Below, piece by piece: positions 39,619 through 48,486 of a DNA stretch of 64,000 nt. The stretch covers positions 5,153,001 to 5,217,000 of the forward strand of contig NZ_CP059322.2 in the NCBI RefSeq assembly GCF_013694245.2, written 5' to 3'. This stretch comes from Micromonospora ferruginea (GTDB lineage: Bacteria > Actinomycetota > Actinomycetes > Mycobacteriales > Micromonosporaceae). The position numbers and the translations under genes are program-made. Under the pieces are notes generated by a model. The model was not told where the DNA came from, searched no databases, and was given only the letters and a program-made list of their open reading frames with translations. Position 1 is the stretch's first letter. Each line of letters opens with the position of its first letter.

Positions 39619-39908
39619 GCAGCGACGCCTCGCCCGACGTCACCGCCCTCGCCGTCAACGTGACCGTGCCGGAGGCGTTGCGCTGGACCGACACCCGGCG
39701 CGGCGAGGAGTTCACCCTGACCACGCTCAACATCCGGTTGTTGCCGGACGGCTCGCTCGCCGCGAAGGCGTACGGCCGGCCCACGGCGGGTGGCCGCGGC
39801 GCGTACGTGTCGTTCCGGGTGCCCGACCGGCCGGAGCTGGCCGCGCTGGTGGCGGCGGCGGCCGACCGGGCCGGCGCGCTCTGGGCCGCCCACCGCGGCC
39901 TGGAGTGA
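39615..39908 (+). CDS. Small protein coupled to the sigma factor gene, unknown function
   Basis: A 97-residue protein whose ATG overlaps the sigma-factor stop by four bases (ATGA), so it is translated with it. The sequence is beta-rich then helical (VNVTVPEALRWTDTRRGEEF, TLNIRLLPDGSLAAKAYGRP, PELAALVAAAADRAGALWAA). No known domain is recognised. GC3 bias supports coding. It may be an accessory of the ECF41 regulon. Confidence 0.75.
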   Translation: MSSDASPDVTALAVNVTVPEALRWTDTRRGEEFTLTTLNIRLLPDGSLAAKAYGRPTAGGRGAYVSFRVPDRPELAALVAAAADRAGALWAAHRGLE

Positions 39909-39918
39909 GCGCGGCCAC

Positions 39919-40692
39919 TCAGCGGCGCACGCCCACCCCGCCGTAGCCGTGCGACACCGCCGCCCGTGGCTCGCCGTCGGGCCGCCAGTCGGCCAGCCGG
40001 ACCAGACCGGGCTCGACCAGGTCGTAGCCGTCGAGGAAGCGGGACACGTCGGCGTGGGTGCGGGGCACCAGCGGCGCGCTGCTGCGCCGGTAGACCTCGG
40101 TGCCGGCCCGCGCGGGCAGCGGCGGCGCGCCGTCCAGGGTCAGGTGGGAGAGCGCGAGCAGGCTGCCCGGGGCGGTGGCGTCGCGCAACCGGGCCACCGC
40201 CGCCCACGGGTCGTCCGCGTCGGGCACGAAGTGCAGCACCGCGACCAGCAGCAGCGCCACCGGCTCGGCCAGGTCGATGGTGTCTCGCAGCGCCGGGTCG
40301 GCCAGCCACCCGTCGGGCCGTCGCAGGTCACCCTCGATGACCACGGTGCGGCCGTCGGCGGGCAGCAGCCGCCGGGCGTACGCGACGGCCACCTCGTCGT
40401 GGTCGACGTAGACCACCCGGGCGTCGGGGTTCACCGCGCGGACCACCTCGTGCACGTTGCCCTGGGTGGGCAGCCCGGCGCCGACGTCGAGGAACTGGCG
40501 TACGCCCCGCTCGGCCGCCCAGCGCACGGCGCGGCGCAGGAAGGCGCGGTTGGTCTGGGCGGCCACCCCGGTGTCCGGGAAGATCTTCAGGATCTCCTCG
40601 GCGGCGGCCCGGTCGGCGGCGAAGTTGTGGCAGCCGCCCAGGTAGTAGTCGTACATCCGGGCGACGTTGGGTCGCGTCTCAGCGTCCGTCAC
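39919..40692 (-). CDS. SAM-dependent methyltransferase, DUF574 (PF04672) family
   Basis: A 257-residue class I methyltransferase of an actinomycete-specific family. The opening RPNVARMYDYYLGGCHNFAAD and RAFLRRAVRWAAERGVRQFL are diagnostic. The SAM motif is FLDVGAGLPTQGNVHEV (near 70), followed by VVYVDHDEVAVAYAR. Substrates are unknown for the family. The GTG at 40692 is preferred because a TAGAAC box lies seven bases upstream; an in-frame ATG at 40719 would add nine residues. Confidence 0.9.
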   Translation of the reverse strand: MTDAETRPNVARMYDYYLGGCHNFAADRAAAEEILKIFPDTGVAAQTNRAFLRRAVRWAAERGVRQFLDVGAGLPTQGNVHEVVRAVNPDARVVYVDHDEVAVAYARRLLPADGRTVVIEGDLRRPDGWLADPALRDTIDLAEPVALLLVAVLHFVPDADDPWAAVARLRDATAPGSLLALSHLTLDGAPPLPARAGTEVYRRSSAPLVPRTHADVSRFLDGYDLVEPGLVRLADWRPDGEPRAAVSHGYGGVGVRR

Positions 40693-40744
40693 GCCCTGAG
40701 TTCTAGCACCCTGGGCCACGCCCCGCTGACCCGCCGTGGCGGCG

Positions 40745-40800
40745 GTTGTTAACCGGGGGCCCCGCCTATACCGGAGGCGTTAACCGGGGGCCCCGCCTTA
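40745..40800 (-). repeat. Dispersed GGGGCCCC-type palindromic repeat, copy 2
   Basis: On the minus strand it reads TAAGGCGGGGCCCCC, GGTTAACGCCTCCGGTATAG, GCGGGGCCCCCGGTTAAC. Its TAA (40800-40798) is the stop codon of the prepilin peptidase gene. The core TTAACGCCTCCGGTA is shared with the copy at 7915-7965, where the same arrangement of stop codon plus repeat occurs. Confidence 0.82.
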
Positions 40801-41568
40801 CACGAGCACGAGGGTGGCGGCGGTGCCGAGGATGAGGAACGGGCCGAACGGCAGGTGGCTGGACCAGCGCAGTCGCCGGAGGGCGAGCAGCGCCAGCCCG
40901 GCCAGCGCGGCGAGGGTGACCGCGAGCACCAGCCCGGCCACCAGCACCGGCCAGCCGTGCCAGCCGAGCAGCGCACCCGCGCCCAGGGCCAGTTTGGCGT
41001 CGCCGAGGCCGAACCCGCGCCGGCCGAGCAGCAGCGTGGTGGTCGCGAAACCGGCGGCGAGGGCCAGCCCGGCCGCGACCGCCCGCAGCCAGGGCGCCGG
41101 GCCGGGACCGGCCAGCGCGGCCACCCCGAGCAGCGCCCCGGTGCCCCCCGCGGCCGGCCAGGTCAGCCGGTCGGGCAGCCGGTGCGCGGCAGCGTCCACC
41201 AGGGCCATCGGCACCGCACAGGCGAGCCACCAGGCCAGCGCCAGGCGCACGCCGAGCGGCCCCCCGGCCAGCATCAGGACGGCCACCGCGACCAGCAGCG
41301 CCACCTCCGCCACCGCGGGTGGCGCGCCGACGCGCGCACGGCAGCCCGGGCAGCGGGCCGCCGGGCCGAGCGCCGGCAGTGGCCGGTCCAGCCCGATCGG
41401 GGCGCCGCAGGCGTCGCACCCGGTCCGGTCGGGGCAGTCCGAGGGTACGGCGTAGCGGGCCACCGCCAGTCGGACCGGCGGCACGACCGCGAGGGTGGCC
41501 AGCAGCCGGACGACCGGGCGACGGGTGACCGCCAGCGGGGCGAGGTCCCGGGCCCGTTCGGTGGTCAC
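40798..41568 (-). CDS. Prepilin peptidase (A24 family, TadV/PilD-like)
   Basis: A 256-residue membrane aspartic peptidase. A cytoplasmic zinc module CDACGAPIG...CPGCRAR (CxxC twice, near 70-100) is followed by about six helices. The catalytic aspartates are in VDAAAHRLPDRLTW (near 140) and GFGLGDAKLALGAGALLGW (near 195), the GxGD motif of A24 peptidases. It would cleave the Flp-type pilin and TadE-like pseudopilins encoded 1-9 kb away. The GTG at 41568 has GGGGGAG upstream. It is transcribed away from the pilus operon. Confidence 0.93.
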   Translation of the reverse strand: MTTERARDLAPLAVTRRPVVRLLATLAVVPPVRLAVARYAVPSDCPDRTGCDACGAPIGLDRPLPALGPAARCPGCRARVGAPPAVAEVALLVAVAVLMLAGGPLGVRLALAWWLACAVPMALVDAAAHRLPDRLTWPAAGGTGALLGVAALAGPGPAPWLRAVAAGLALAAGFATTTLLLGRRGFGLGDAKLALGAGALLGWHGWPVLVAGLVLAVTLAALAGLALLALRRLRWSSHLPFGPFLILGTAATLVLV

Positions 41569-42149
41569 GCCGGCTCCCCCGTCCGGTAGTCGCGACCTCC
41601 ACATCGGAGCACGCAGAGTGACAGATCTCCAATCGTCGTGTGACGGATGGCGCGGAAAGAGGCGTCCGGCGGGGTGCCGGGGCGGCCGACGCGGGCAGGG
41701 TGCGCGGGGCGCGGCCGGCCGGTGGGACGGATCGGACGACCCGGGTGGTCCCCACCCATAGCGGCGGCGTGGGGACGGGTCGCCGACGGCGGGTGGACCG
41801 GTGCGGGTGGGCGCACGCCTGCCACCGGGTCGGTCGCGGTCGAACCGCTCGGCACCGTCCGCACGCTCACCTGCCCCCACCACCCCTCTTCACTCACCGT
41901 GTTCACGTGAATTGCCTCTGTTGCATCGGCGGACGTCAGCCTATGCTCGCCCCTTGGGTACGACGCAACCCCCGATCAATTGGCGTCGGAGGCCGACCGA
42001 GGACATCAGCTCCACATTCGACAAAGATCAGCATAGGTAAATGCAAGCGGTGGCCGTCGAGGCCCGGTCGGACAGATCCGGGCGCGCTTCCGCATGCCCG
42101 GAGCGGACCCACGCGACCGCACCGGGCCGGCACCGAGGAGGGCTCGGCT
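41569..42149 (+). promoter_or_regulatory. Pilus operon promoter and long leader; no gene seen
   Basis: A 581-bp gap between divergent genes. TTGCAT (41921-41926) and TATGCT (41942-41947), 15 bp apart, form a plausible promoter, leaving a leader of about 200 bases before the TTG start at 42150. Base composition around 41905-42045 is clearly less GC-rich than the surroundings. I see no riboswitch class I recognise and no convincing gene; short frames here lack codon bias. Confidence 0.4.
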
Positions 42150-42716
42150 TTGCGCGTATGGCAATCCCGCCGATGGGAAATCTGCCTGCTCAGCCTTGCA
42201 CTGGTGGCCGGCACGGCCGGCTGCGGCAGCGGGCCCGAGGCGGCCGTCGGCCCGCTGGCCGGCGGCGCCGCCGCACCCGCCACCCATTCCACCGCCGACG
42301 AGCGCGCCGCCGAAAAGGCGGCACTCGCCGCCTATTCCGGATATCTCGATGCCTCCCGGGCGGCGAGCGCGCGCAGCGATCCCGGCCATCCCGCACTGGA
42401 CCGTTTTCTGGCCGATCCGCTGCTGACCCGGGTACGGGTGGCAATTCGTGACGCGAAGGAGCACGGCGCGATGCGTACCGGAAAACTGGTCTCCGACCCG
42501 ACCGTCGTCTCGGTCGACCTGGCCGCCGACCCGCCCACCGTGGAGATCCAGGACTGCCTGGACGCGCGCGGCTACCGGCTGGTCTACGCCAAGGACCGCA
42601 AGACCGTGCCGGGCACCGGGGGCGGGCGCTACCTCGCCACCGCGACCGCAGCGCGTTACCCGGACGGCCGATGGCTGGTCAACACCGGCACGGCGCACCA
42701 GGACCAGCCGTGCTGA
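42150..42716 (+). CDS. Lipoprotein at the head of the pilus operon
   Basis: A 188-residue lipoprotein. The signal LLSLALVAGTAGC (cysteine near residue 24) precedes an Ala/Pro stretch and a folded domain (about 50-188) with AALAAYSGYLDASRAASARS, VEIQDCLDARGYRLVY and YPDGRWLVNTGTA, a SnoaL/NTF2-like pattern common in actinobacterial lipoproteins. The rare TTG start at 42150 is chosen because GAGGAGG lies eight bases upstream and no ATG/GTG fits. Function in pilus assembly is unknown. Confidence 0.78.
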   Translation: MRVWQSRRWEICLLSLALVAGTAGCGSGPEAAVGPLAGGAAAPATHSTADERAAEKAALAAYSGYLDASRAASARSDPGHPALDRFLADPLLTRVRVAIRDAKEHGAMRTGKLVSDPTVVSVDLAADPPTVEIQDCLDARGYRLVYAKDRKTVPGTGGGRYLATATAARYPDGRWLVNTGTAHQDQPC

Positions 42717-43660
42717 CCTGGGGAGGAGAGGGCGTCCCGGCCCAGCGGACCCGGGCCGGGACGTCCCACCGGCGGTGGTTCGCCGCCGGCGTGGCGGCAC
42801 TGCTCATGCTGACCGGCGCGCCGGCACGCGCCGCCGACCCGGGCGGCTCCTGCCCGCCGGGGCAGACCGACTGCGACGTCTGGGACGACGACCCGCCCGT
42901 CCCCGGGGATCCCGGCGGGCCGGGCGGAGGCGGAGACGGCGGGGGCGGCAACGGCGGCGGCACCGCGAAGTGCCAGTGGAACGGCCGCGTCATCCCCTGC
43001 TACGACCCGGACCTCGGCTGGTTCAACAACGGCGACGGCTGCTACTACAAGCTCGCCGAACCCCAGGGGGAGGCGCCGCCCGGGCAGCAGTGGTACCAGC
43101 TCACCTGCAACGGCGGCGACCTGGGCAGCATGCGTCAGGAGCTGCGGGCCGACCCGCCGCCCGGCTACGGCACCCCGCCCGACCCGGAGGAGCTGGCCCG
43201 GCGTGCGCTCGCCTCGATCTCGCTGCTGCGCCCCCGCGCCGCGGTCGCGCCCCGACGCAGCAAGGGCGCCGGCCTGGTCGGCCTGCCGGTCTGGATGTGG
43301 GCCAGCCCCGGCGCCTCCTACTTCGGGCCGCTGTCCGCCTCGGCCTCCGACCGCGGGCTGACCGTCGACATCACCGCCAAGGTGACCCGGATCGTCTGGC
43401 ACATGGCCCCCGGCGTCGACGTCACGTGCACCGGGCCGGGCACCCCCTACCAGGCCGACGGCCCGCACGCCGGCTCTCCCTCGCCGGACTGCGGCCTCCC
43501 GCACGGCTACGCCACGGCGGGCACCTACCAGGTCCACGCCACCACGTTCTGGACCGTCGAGTGGACGTCCAGCGGCGGGGAGAGCGGCGTGATCGCCCAG
43601 AGCCGGGTCAGCGGCGTCGTCCCGGTGCAGATCAACGAGCTTCAGGTGGTGACCCGATGA
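42710..43660 (+). CDS. Secreted protein of the pilus operon, unknown function
   Basis: A 316-residue exported protein. A signal peptide (RRWFAAGVAALLMLTGAPARAA) leads to an acidic Pro/Gly linker (DPGGPGGGGDGGGGNGGGTA) and then a Cys-containing domain (CQWNGRVIPCYDPDLGWFNN), ending in a beta-rich region (VDITAKVTRIVWHMAPGVDV). Similar secreted proteins are found at the same place in actinomycete Tad loci. The GTG at 42710 overlaps the stop of the lipoprotein gene; a later start is possible. The role is not known. Confidence 0.7.
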   Translation: MLTWGGEGVPAQRTRAGTSHRRWFAAGVAALLMLTGAPARAADPGGSCPPGQTDCDVWDDDPPVPGDPGGPGGGGDGGGGNGGGTAKCQWNGRVIPCYDPDLGWFNNGDGCYYKLAEPQGEAPPGQQWYQLTCNGGDLGSMRQELRADPPPGYGTPPDPEELARRALASISLLRPRAAVAPRRSKGAGLVGLPVWMWASPGASYFGPLSASASDRGLTVDITAKVTRIVWHMAPGVDVTCTGPGTPYQADGPHAGSPSPDCGLPHGYATAGTYQVHATTFWTVEWTSSGGESGVIAQSRVSGVVPVQINELQVVTR

Positions 43661-44322
43661 GTGTGGTGGCAGCCCGGAACGGGACCCCGGTGGAGGCGCC
43701 GGTCGCGCCGCCCAAGGTGGTCCGGCAGCGGCGGATCCGGCCCGGCCTGCTCGGCCTCGCGATCCTGCTGATCGCGCTCGGCGGGCTCGGCGCGGCGTTC
43801 GCGGTCACCTCGGTGCGCTCCACCGGCAGCTACCTCGCGGTGGCCCGGCCGGTCGAGGTGGGCCAGCAGATCACCGCCGACGACCTGGTGCCGGTGCGCG
43901 TCTCCGGCGGGCGCGAACTGCGGCCGGTTCCGGCCGCTCGGATAAAGGACCTGCTCGGCCTGCGCGCCGCCGTCCGGCTCACCCCGGGCACGCTGCTCAC
44001 CCCGGCCCAGCTCACCGACGCCCCGCTGCTCGGCCCCGGCCAGCAGCAGATCGCGCTGGGGCTGGAGACCGCCCGGGTGCCGGCCCGCAAGTTGCACCCC
44101 GGCGACAAGGTGCTGCTGGTCAGCACGCCGGACAGCGGCGCCAGCGGCGCCGAGGCGACGCGTGGCGGCGGCACCCGGTTCGAGGCCACCGTGATCGACA
44201 CCACCGTGCCGGAGAACGACGACGTGGTGGTCTACCTGGCGCTGGCCGTCCGGGACGTGCCGGCGGTGGTGGTGCTGGCCGCCGACGACCGGATCGCGCT
44301 CGTGCTCACCGAGGCGGCCTGA
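43657..44322 (+). CDS. SAF-domain protein, RcpC/CpaB-like pilus assembly component
   Basis: A 221-residue protein with one N-terminal membrane helix (LLGLAILLIALGGLGAAFAV, about 30-50) and an SAF domain (about 60-125: AVARPVEVGQQITADDLVPV, LRAAVRLTPGTLLTPAQLTD). In Tad systems the CpaB/RcpC protein helps the outer channel or periplasmic part of the machine; in Gram-positives it is thought to be a cell-wall-side assembly factor. ATGA overlap with the upstream gene. Confidence 0.88.
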   Translation: MSVVAARNGTPVEAPVAPPKVVRQRRIRPGLLGLAILLIALGGLGAAFAVTSVRSTGSYLAVARPVEVGQQITADDLVPVRVSGGRELRPVPAARIKDLLGLRAAVRLTPGTLLTPAQLTDAPLLGPGQQQIALGLETARVPARKLHPGDKVLLVSTPDSGASGAEATRGGGTRFEATVIDTTVPENDDVVVYLALAVRDVPAVVVLAADDRIALVLTEAA

Positions 44323-45164
44323 TGGCGATCATCGCCCTGGTCTCGGCGAAGGGCTCGCCGGGCGTCACCACCACCGCGCTGGCCGCGGCGCTGAGCTGGC
44401 ACCGCCGGCTCGTGCTGGCCGAGTGCGACCCGGCGGGCGGCTCGATCCTCGCCGGCTACCTGGGCGGGGCGCTCGACGGCCCGCGCGGCATCGGTGAGCT
44501 GGCCGTCGGCGAGCTGCGCGACGGCAGCCTGGAGAGCACGTTCTGGTCGCAACTGGTCGACCTGGACGCGCCGCGCCGCGAACGGCTGCTGCTGCCCGGC
44601 GTGGTCGACCCGGCCCAGGCCGGCAGCCTGGTGCCGCTCTGGCAGCGGTTCGCCGACTACTTCACCGGCCTGGAACGGGGCGTGCCCCCGTACGACGTGC
44701 TGGTCGACTGCGGCCGGCTGGCGGTGGGCGGTCCACCGTGGCCGCTGCTGCGGGCCGCCGCGGTGGTGCTGCTGGTCACCCGCGCGCACCTGCCCGATCT
44801 CTCCGCCACAAGAGCCACGGTCCGGGCCGTCGAACGCGACCTCACCGAACACCGTGTCCCCCCGGGCAACCTGCGCCTGCTGGTGGTCGGCGACGGGCAC
44901 GGCACCAGCGAGATCAGCAAGGTGCTGCGGCTGCCGGTGATCGCCCGGCTGCCGCACGATCCGCGTACCGCAGAGGTGCTCGCCCACGGCGGCACCGTGC
45001 GCGCCAACCGGCCGCTCATGCGCGCGGCCGGCGCACTGGAGGTGCCGGTCCGGGCGTTGCTGGACCGGCGGCGGGCCCGGCTGGCCTGGCCCGGGGCGAC
45101 CCCCGCCCGCCCGGCGAGCGCGCCAATCGTGCCGACCGCGCCGGGGGTGTCCGGTGCGGTTTGA
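44322..45164 (+). CDS. TadZ/CpaE-like MinD-type ATPase (SsgE-like)
   Basis: A 280-residue ParA/MinD-like protein. The deviant Walker A is SAKGSPGVTTTALAAAL (near 9-25; GSPGVTT lacks the second Lys of classic P-loops), followed by LAECDPAGGSILAGYLGG. It would set the position of the pilus machine and act before the TadA ATPase. Proteins of this type are found in all Tad loci. One-base overlap (TGATG) with the previous gene. Confidence 0.87.
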   Translation: MAIIALVSAKGSPGVTTTALAAALSWHRRLVLAECDPAGGSILAGYLGGALDGPRGIGELAVGELRDGSLESTFWSQLVDLDAPRRERLLLPGVVDPAQAGSLVPLWQRFADYFTGLERGVPPYDVLVDCGRLAVGGPPWPLLRAAAVVLLVTRAHLPDLSATRATVRAVERDLTEHRVPPGNLRLLVVGDGHGTSEISKVLRLPVIARLPHDPRTAEVLAHGGTVRANRPLMRAAGALEVPVRALLDRRRARLAWPGATPARPASAPIVPTAPGVSGAV

Positions 45165-46698
45165 GCCGGTCTCGCACGACCCGCGCGCCCCGCAGCCCGG
45201 CGTCGTCTCCACCGTCCCGCCGCTGGCCCCGCCGAACGGGCGGCACCACGTCGCCGGCCCGGCGCTGCCCGCCGCGCCGCCGCCGGCGCCACCGCGCCCC
45301 CGCGTCGACTTCGCGGTGGTCCGCGAGCTGCGCCGGGAGCTGAGTGAACGGCTCACCCACTGGCAGCGCGGGCGGGAGTTCGACGCCGACGCCGAGGAGG
45401 TCGAGCGGGCCCGACTGGCCGTCGCGGTGGTCTCCGCCTACGCCGACTCGGTGCGCCGGGGCGGGCGGCCGATGGCCGCCGACGAGGAACGGCTGCTGCT
45501 CGACCAGGTGACCGCCGAGCTGGTCGGGTTGGGGCGGCTCCAGACGCTGCTGGTCGACGGGACCATCGAGGAGGTGCACATCCTCGGCTGCGACCAGGTC
45601 CGCATCACCCGCCACGGCGGCGGTGTCGACTGGGCCGAGCCGATCGCCGAGACCGACGACGAGCTGGTGGAGATCCTCCAGGCCGCCGCCCGCCGGGCCG
45701 GCGCCACCGAGCGGTCGCTCTCCACCAGCAAGCCCACGCTCGACCTGCAACTGCCCGACGGCAGCCGGCTCGCCGCGGTCTTCCTGGTCAGCCACCGCCC
45801 CTACGCGGTGATCCGCAAGCACAACACGCTCGACGTGAGCCTGGAGGACATCGCCGGCGGCCGGCCCGACCTGGACGAGATGATCGACCCGCTGCTGCGC
45901 GACTTCCTCCGCGCGTCCATGCGGGCCGGGCTGAACATCATGGTCGCCGGGCTGGCCGGGGCCGGGAAGACCACGGTCATCCGGGCGCTGATGGACGACA
46001 TCCCGGCCGACGAGCCGTACGTGCTGCTGGAGGAGAGCCGGGAACTGCTGCCGGCCCGGCGCGGGCACAAGCACCGGGCGGTGATGAGCTTCGAGTCCCG
46101 GGAGGGGCACGGCGAGCGCGGCGCGGACGGTCGACCCGCCGGCGAGGTGAGCATCGCCGACCTGATCCCGGTGTCGCTGCGGATGGGCGTGCTGCGGATC
46201 ATCGTCGGCGAGGTGCGGTCCCGGGAGATCGTGCCGATGCTCCAGGCGATGACCACCAGCCGCGGGTCGATGTGCACCATCCACGCCCGCACCCCGGCGG
46301 GGGTGAGCGAACGGATCATCGAGCTGGCGCTCTCCCACGGCCGGGAGATGACCGTCGACCAGGCGCGGCGGATGGCCGGCAACGCGCTCGACCTGATCGT
46401 CTACGTCACGGTCGAGGACGAGACCGCGATCGGCGGCCGCAAGCACCGTTTCGTCTCGCACGTCGAGGAGGTCATCGGCGTCGGCGAGGGCAACCGGATC
46501 ACCACCACCACGGTCTTCGGGCCGGGGCCGGACGGCCGGGCGGTCCCCCGCCACCTGCCCGAGCGGATCCGCGACCAGTTGCTGCGGGTCGGCTACGACG
46601 CCCGGTTGCTGACCCGGTTCGTGGAGGCCGGCATGGGCGCCTGGCGGCGTCCCCGGCACACCCGGCTGGGGCGGCGGCCGGACGGGGGCCGGGCATGA
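45154..46698 (+). CDS. tadA: TadA/CpaF secretion ATPase
   Basis: A 514-residue hexameric ATPase that powers Flp pilus assembly. N-terminal ~100 residues are linker and helices. The P-loop is GLAGAGKTTVIRALMDDIP (near 268-286), with the Asp box LLEESRELL and the Walker B/His-box region RMGVLRIIVGEVRSREIVPM and SMCTIHARTPAGV, all typical of CpaF. The GTG start overlaps the previous gene. It acts on the inner-membrane proteins TadB and TadC encoded next. Confidence 0.95.
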   Translation: MRFEPVSHDPRAPQPGVVSTVPPLAPPNGRHHVAGPALPAAPPPAPPRPRVDFAVVRELRRELSERLTHWQRGREFDADAEEVERARLAVAVVSAYADSVRRGGRPMAADEERLLLDQVTAELVGLGRLQTLLVDGTIEEVHILGCDQVRITRHGGGVDWAEPIAETDDELVEILQAAARRAGATERSLSTSKPTLDLQLPDGSRLAAVFLVSHRPYAVIRKHNTLDVSLEDIAGGRPDLDEMIDPLLRDFLRASMRAGLNIMVAGLAGAGKTTVIRALMDDIPADEPYVLLEESRELLPARRGHKHRAVMSFESREGHGERGADGRPAGEVSIADLIPVSLRMGVLRIIVGEVRSREIVPMLQAMTTSRGSMCTIHARTPAGVSERIIELALSHGREMTVDQARRMAGNALDLIVYVTVEDETAIGGRKHRFVSHVEEVIGVGEGNRITTTTVFGPGPDGRAVPRHLPERIRDQLLRVGYDARLLTRFVEAGMGAWRRPRHTRLGRRPDGGRA

Positions 46699-47597
46699 CG
46701 CAGATCGAGCTGATCGCCCTGGTCTCCGGCGCGGCCTGCGTGGCCGGGCTGGTGCTGGCCGTGGTCGCGCTGGTCGGCACGCGCCGCCCGCCGAGGTCGA
46801 CGCCGGGTGGCGCCGGGCCGGGCCTGGGCCGGCTCTGGACCGGCTCCGGGGCCGGGCAGGCCGACCAGCGGCGGCACCGGATCCTGCTCGGCGGCGCGGT
46901 GGTCGTCGGGGCGCTGGCGTTCCTGCTCACCGGGCTGCCGGTGGTGGGCCTGCTGGTGGCGCTCGCGGTGCCCGGGGTGCCGTGGCTGTTCGCGGTCGGC
47001 CGGGCCGAGCAGCGGGCCATCGCCCGGGTCGAGGCGGTCGGCGAGTGGACCCGGCGGCTCAAGGACATCTCCGCCACCGGGCAGGGGCTCCAGCAGGCCA
47101 TCGTCGGCACCATCGCCACCGCGCCGGAGGAGATCCAGGAGGAGGTACGCACGCTCGCCGCCCGCCTCCAGGCCGGCTGGCTGGCCAAGTCGGCGCTGCT
47201 CGCGTTCGCCGACGAGATCGCCGACCCGGTCGCCGACCAGGTGGTCGCCGCGCTGATCCTGCACCTCACCGACCGGGGTGAGCGCCTCGGCGACGTGCTC
47301 GGCTCGATCGCCTCGGCCGCCTCGGCCGAGGTGACGACGCGGCGTGAGGTCGAGGCGAAGCGGACCCAGCCGCGCTTCGCGGTCCGCTTCCTCACCGGCA
47401 TGACGCTGGCGACGCTGGCGTACGGGCTGGTGAACAGCGACTACATCCGTCCGTACGGGACGGTGACCGGGCAGCTCGTGATGGCGGTGCTCGGCGCGGC
47501 GTTCGTCGGGCTGCTGGTCTGGGTGCGGTCGATGAGCCAGCCGCCGCGCCCGGCGCGCTTCCTGCCGGCGCCCGACCTGCAGGAGGCGATCGCCTGA
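46695..47597 (+). CDS. tadB: TadB-like inner-membrane platform protein
   Basis: A 300-residue type II secretion F-domain protein. Two helices near the start, then the cytoplasmic GspF-like region (RVEAVGEWTRRLKDISATGQ, GLQQAIVGTIATAPEEIQEE, DPVADQVVAALILHLTDRGE), then two C-terminal helices. TadB and TadC form the platform turned by TadA. ATGA overlap with tadA. Confidence 0.93.
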   Translation: MTQIELIALVSGAACVAGLVLAVVALVGTRRPPRSTPGGAGPGLGRLWTGSGAGQADQRRHRILLGGAVVVGALAFLLTGLPVVGLLVALAVPGVPWLFAVGRAEQRAIARVEAVGEWTRRLKDISATGQGLQQAIVGTIATAPEEIQEEVRTLAARLQAGWLAKSALLAFADEIADPVADQVVAALILHLTDRGERLGDVLGSIASAASAEVTTRREVEAKRTQPRFAVRFLTGMTLATLAYGLVNSDYIRPYGTVTGQLVMAVLGAAFVGLLVWVRSMSQPPRPARFLPAPDLQEAIA

Positions 47598-48460
47598 TGA
47601 TCATCAACTGGCAGCTCGTCATCGCCGTGCTGGGCGGATCCGCCGTCGGGCTCGGTCTCTTCCTCGTGGTCCGGGAGGCGCTGCCGGCCACCCCGGCGCT
47701 CGGGCCGGCGCTGCGCCGGCTGCACCAGCCGCCCGGCCAGGCCCCGGTGGCCGGCGCCGGGCCGGACTGGCTCGGCGGCTTCGCCCGCTGGCTGCGCCCG
47801 CCGACCCGGCAACTCGCCCTGCTCGACCGCACCCCCGAGCAGTACGCCCTGTCCGTGCTGCTCTCCGCGTTGATCGGCTTCGCCACCCCGGCGGTCGCCT
47901 CGGCCGTGCTCTTCGTCGGCGGAGTGGCCATGCCGGTGGCCGTACCGGTGCTGGCCAGCCTGGGTCTGGCACTGGTCGCCGGCCTGGTGGCGCACCGCTC
48001 GGTGCTGGCCAAGGCGGACGCGGCCCGGGACGAGTTCCGGGCGGCCGTCTGCACCTATCTCGACCTGGTGGCGTTGCAACTCTCCGCCGCACACGGCCCG
48101 GTGCAGTCGCTGGAACGCGCGGCGACGGTCTGCGACGGCTGGGTCTTCGACCGGATCCGGGAGGCGTTGCGGCTCGCCCAGCTCCAGATGCACTCGCCCT
48201 GGGACGAGTTGCAGGAGCTGGCCGACCGGATCGGCATCCCGGAGCTGGGCGACGTGGGCGCCATCATGCGCTCCTCCGGCAGCGAGGGCGCCCAGGTGCA
48301 CGAGACGTTGCGGTCCCGCGCCGACTCGCTGCGCGACCAGATCCGCACCGACAACCTGGCCCGCGCCGAGGGGGTGACCAGCAAGTTGGACATTCCCGGC
48401 TCACTGCTGGTCTTCGTCCTGCTCGGCTTCGCCGTCTATCCGTTCATCGCCCGTCTGTGA
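47597..48460 (+). CDS. tadC: TadC-like inner-membrane platform protein
   Basis: A 287-residue F-domain protein partnering TadB. After an N-terminal helix and a basic linker comes the GspF-like core (AVCTYLDLVALQLSAAHGPV, LADRIGIPELGDVGAIMRSS), followed by the final helix (GSLLVFVLLGFAVYPFIARL). One-base overlap with tadB shows cotranscription. Confidence 0.93.
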   Translation: MIINWQLVIAVLGGSAVGLGLFLVVREALPATPALGPALRRLHQPPGQAPVAGAGPDWLGGFARWLRPPTRQLALLDRTPEQYALSVLLSALIGFATPAVASAVLFVGGVAMPVAVPVLASLGLALVAGLVAHRSVLAKADAARDEFRAAVCTYLDLVALQLSAAHGPVQSLERAATVCDGWVFDRIREALRLAQLQMHSPWDELQELADRIGIPELGDVGAIMRSSGSEGAQVHETLRSRADSLRDQIRTDNLARAEGVTSKLDIPGSLLVFVLLGFAVYPFIARL

Positions 48461-48486
48461 CACCCACCCCCGAGAAGGAGACGACC

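Noticed and set aside
41640..42149. Open frames in the gap before the pilus operon, including ATG starts at 41647 and 42041
   Set aside because: Products are Arg/Pro/Gly-rich, lack GC3 bias in the right frame and have no similarity I recognise; the frame only becomes convincing from the TTG at 42150.
41905..42149. c-di-GMP or c-di-AMP riboswitch in the pilus leader
   Set aside because: The conserved cores of the classes I know could not be found; only short hairpins are present.
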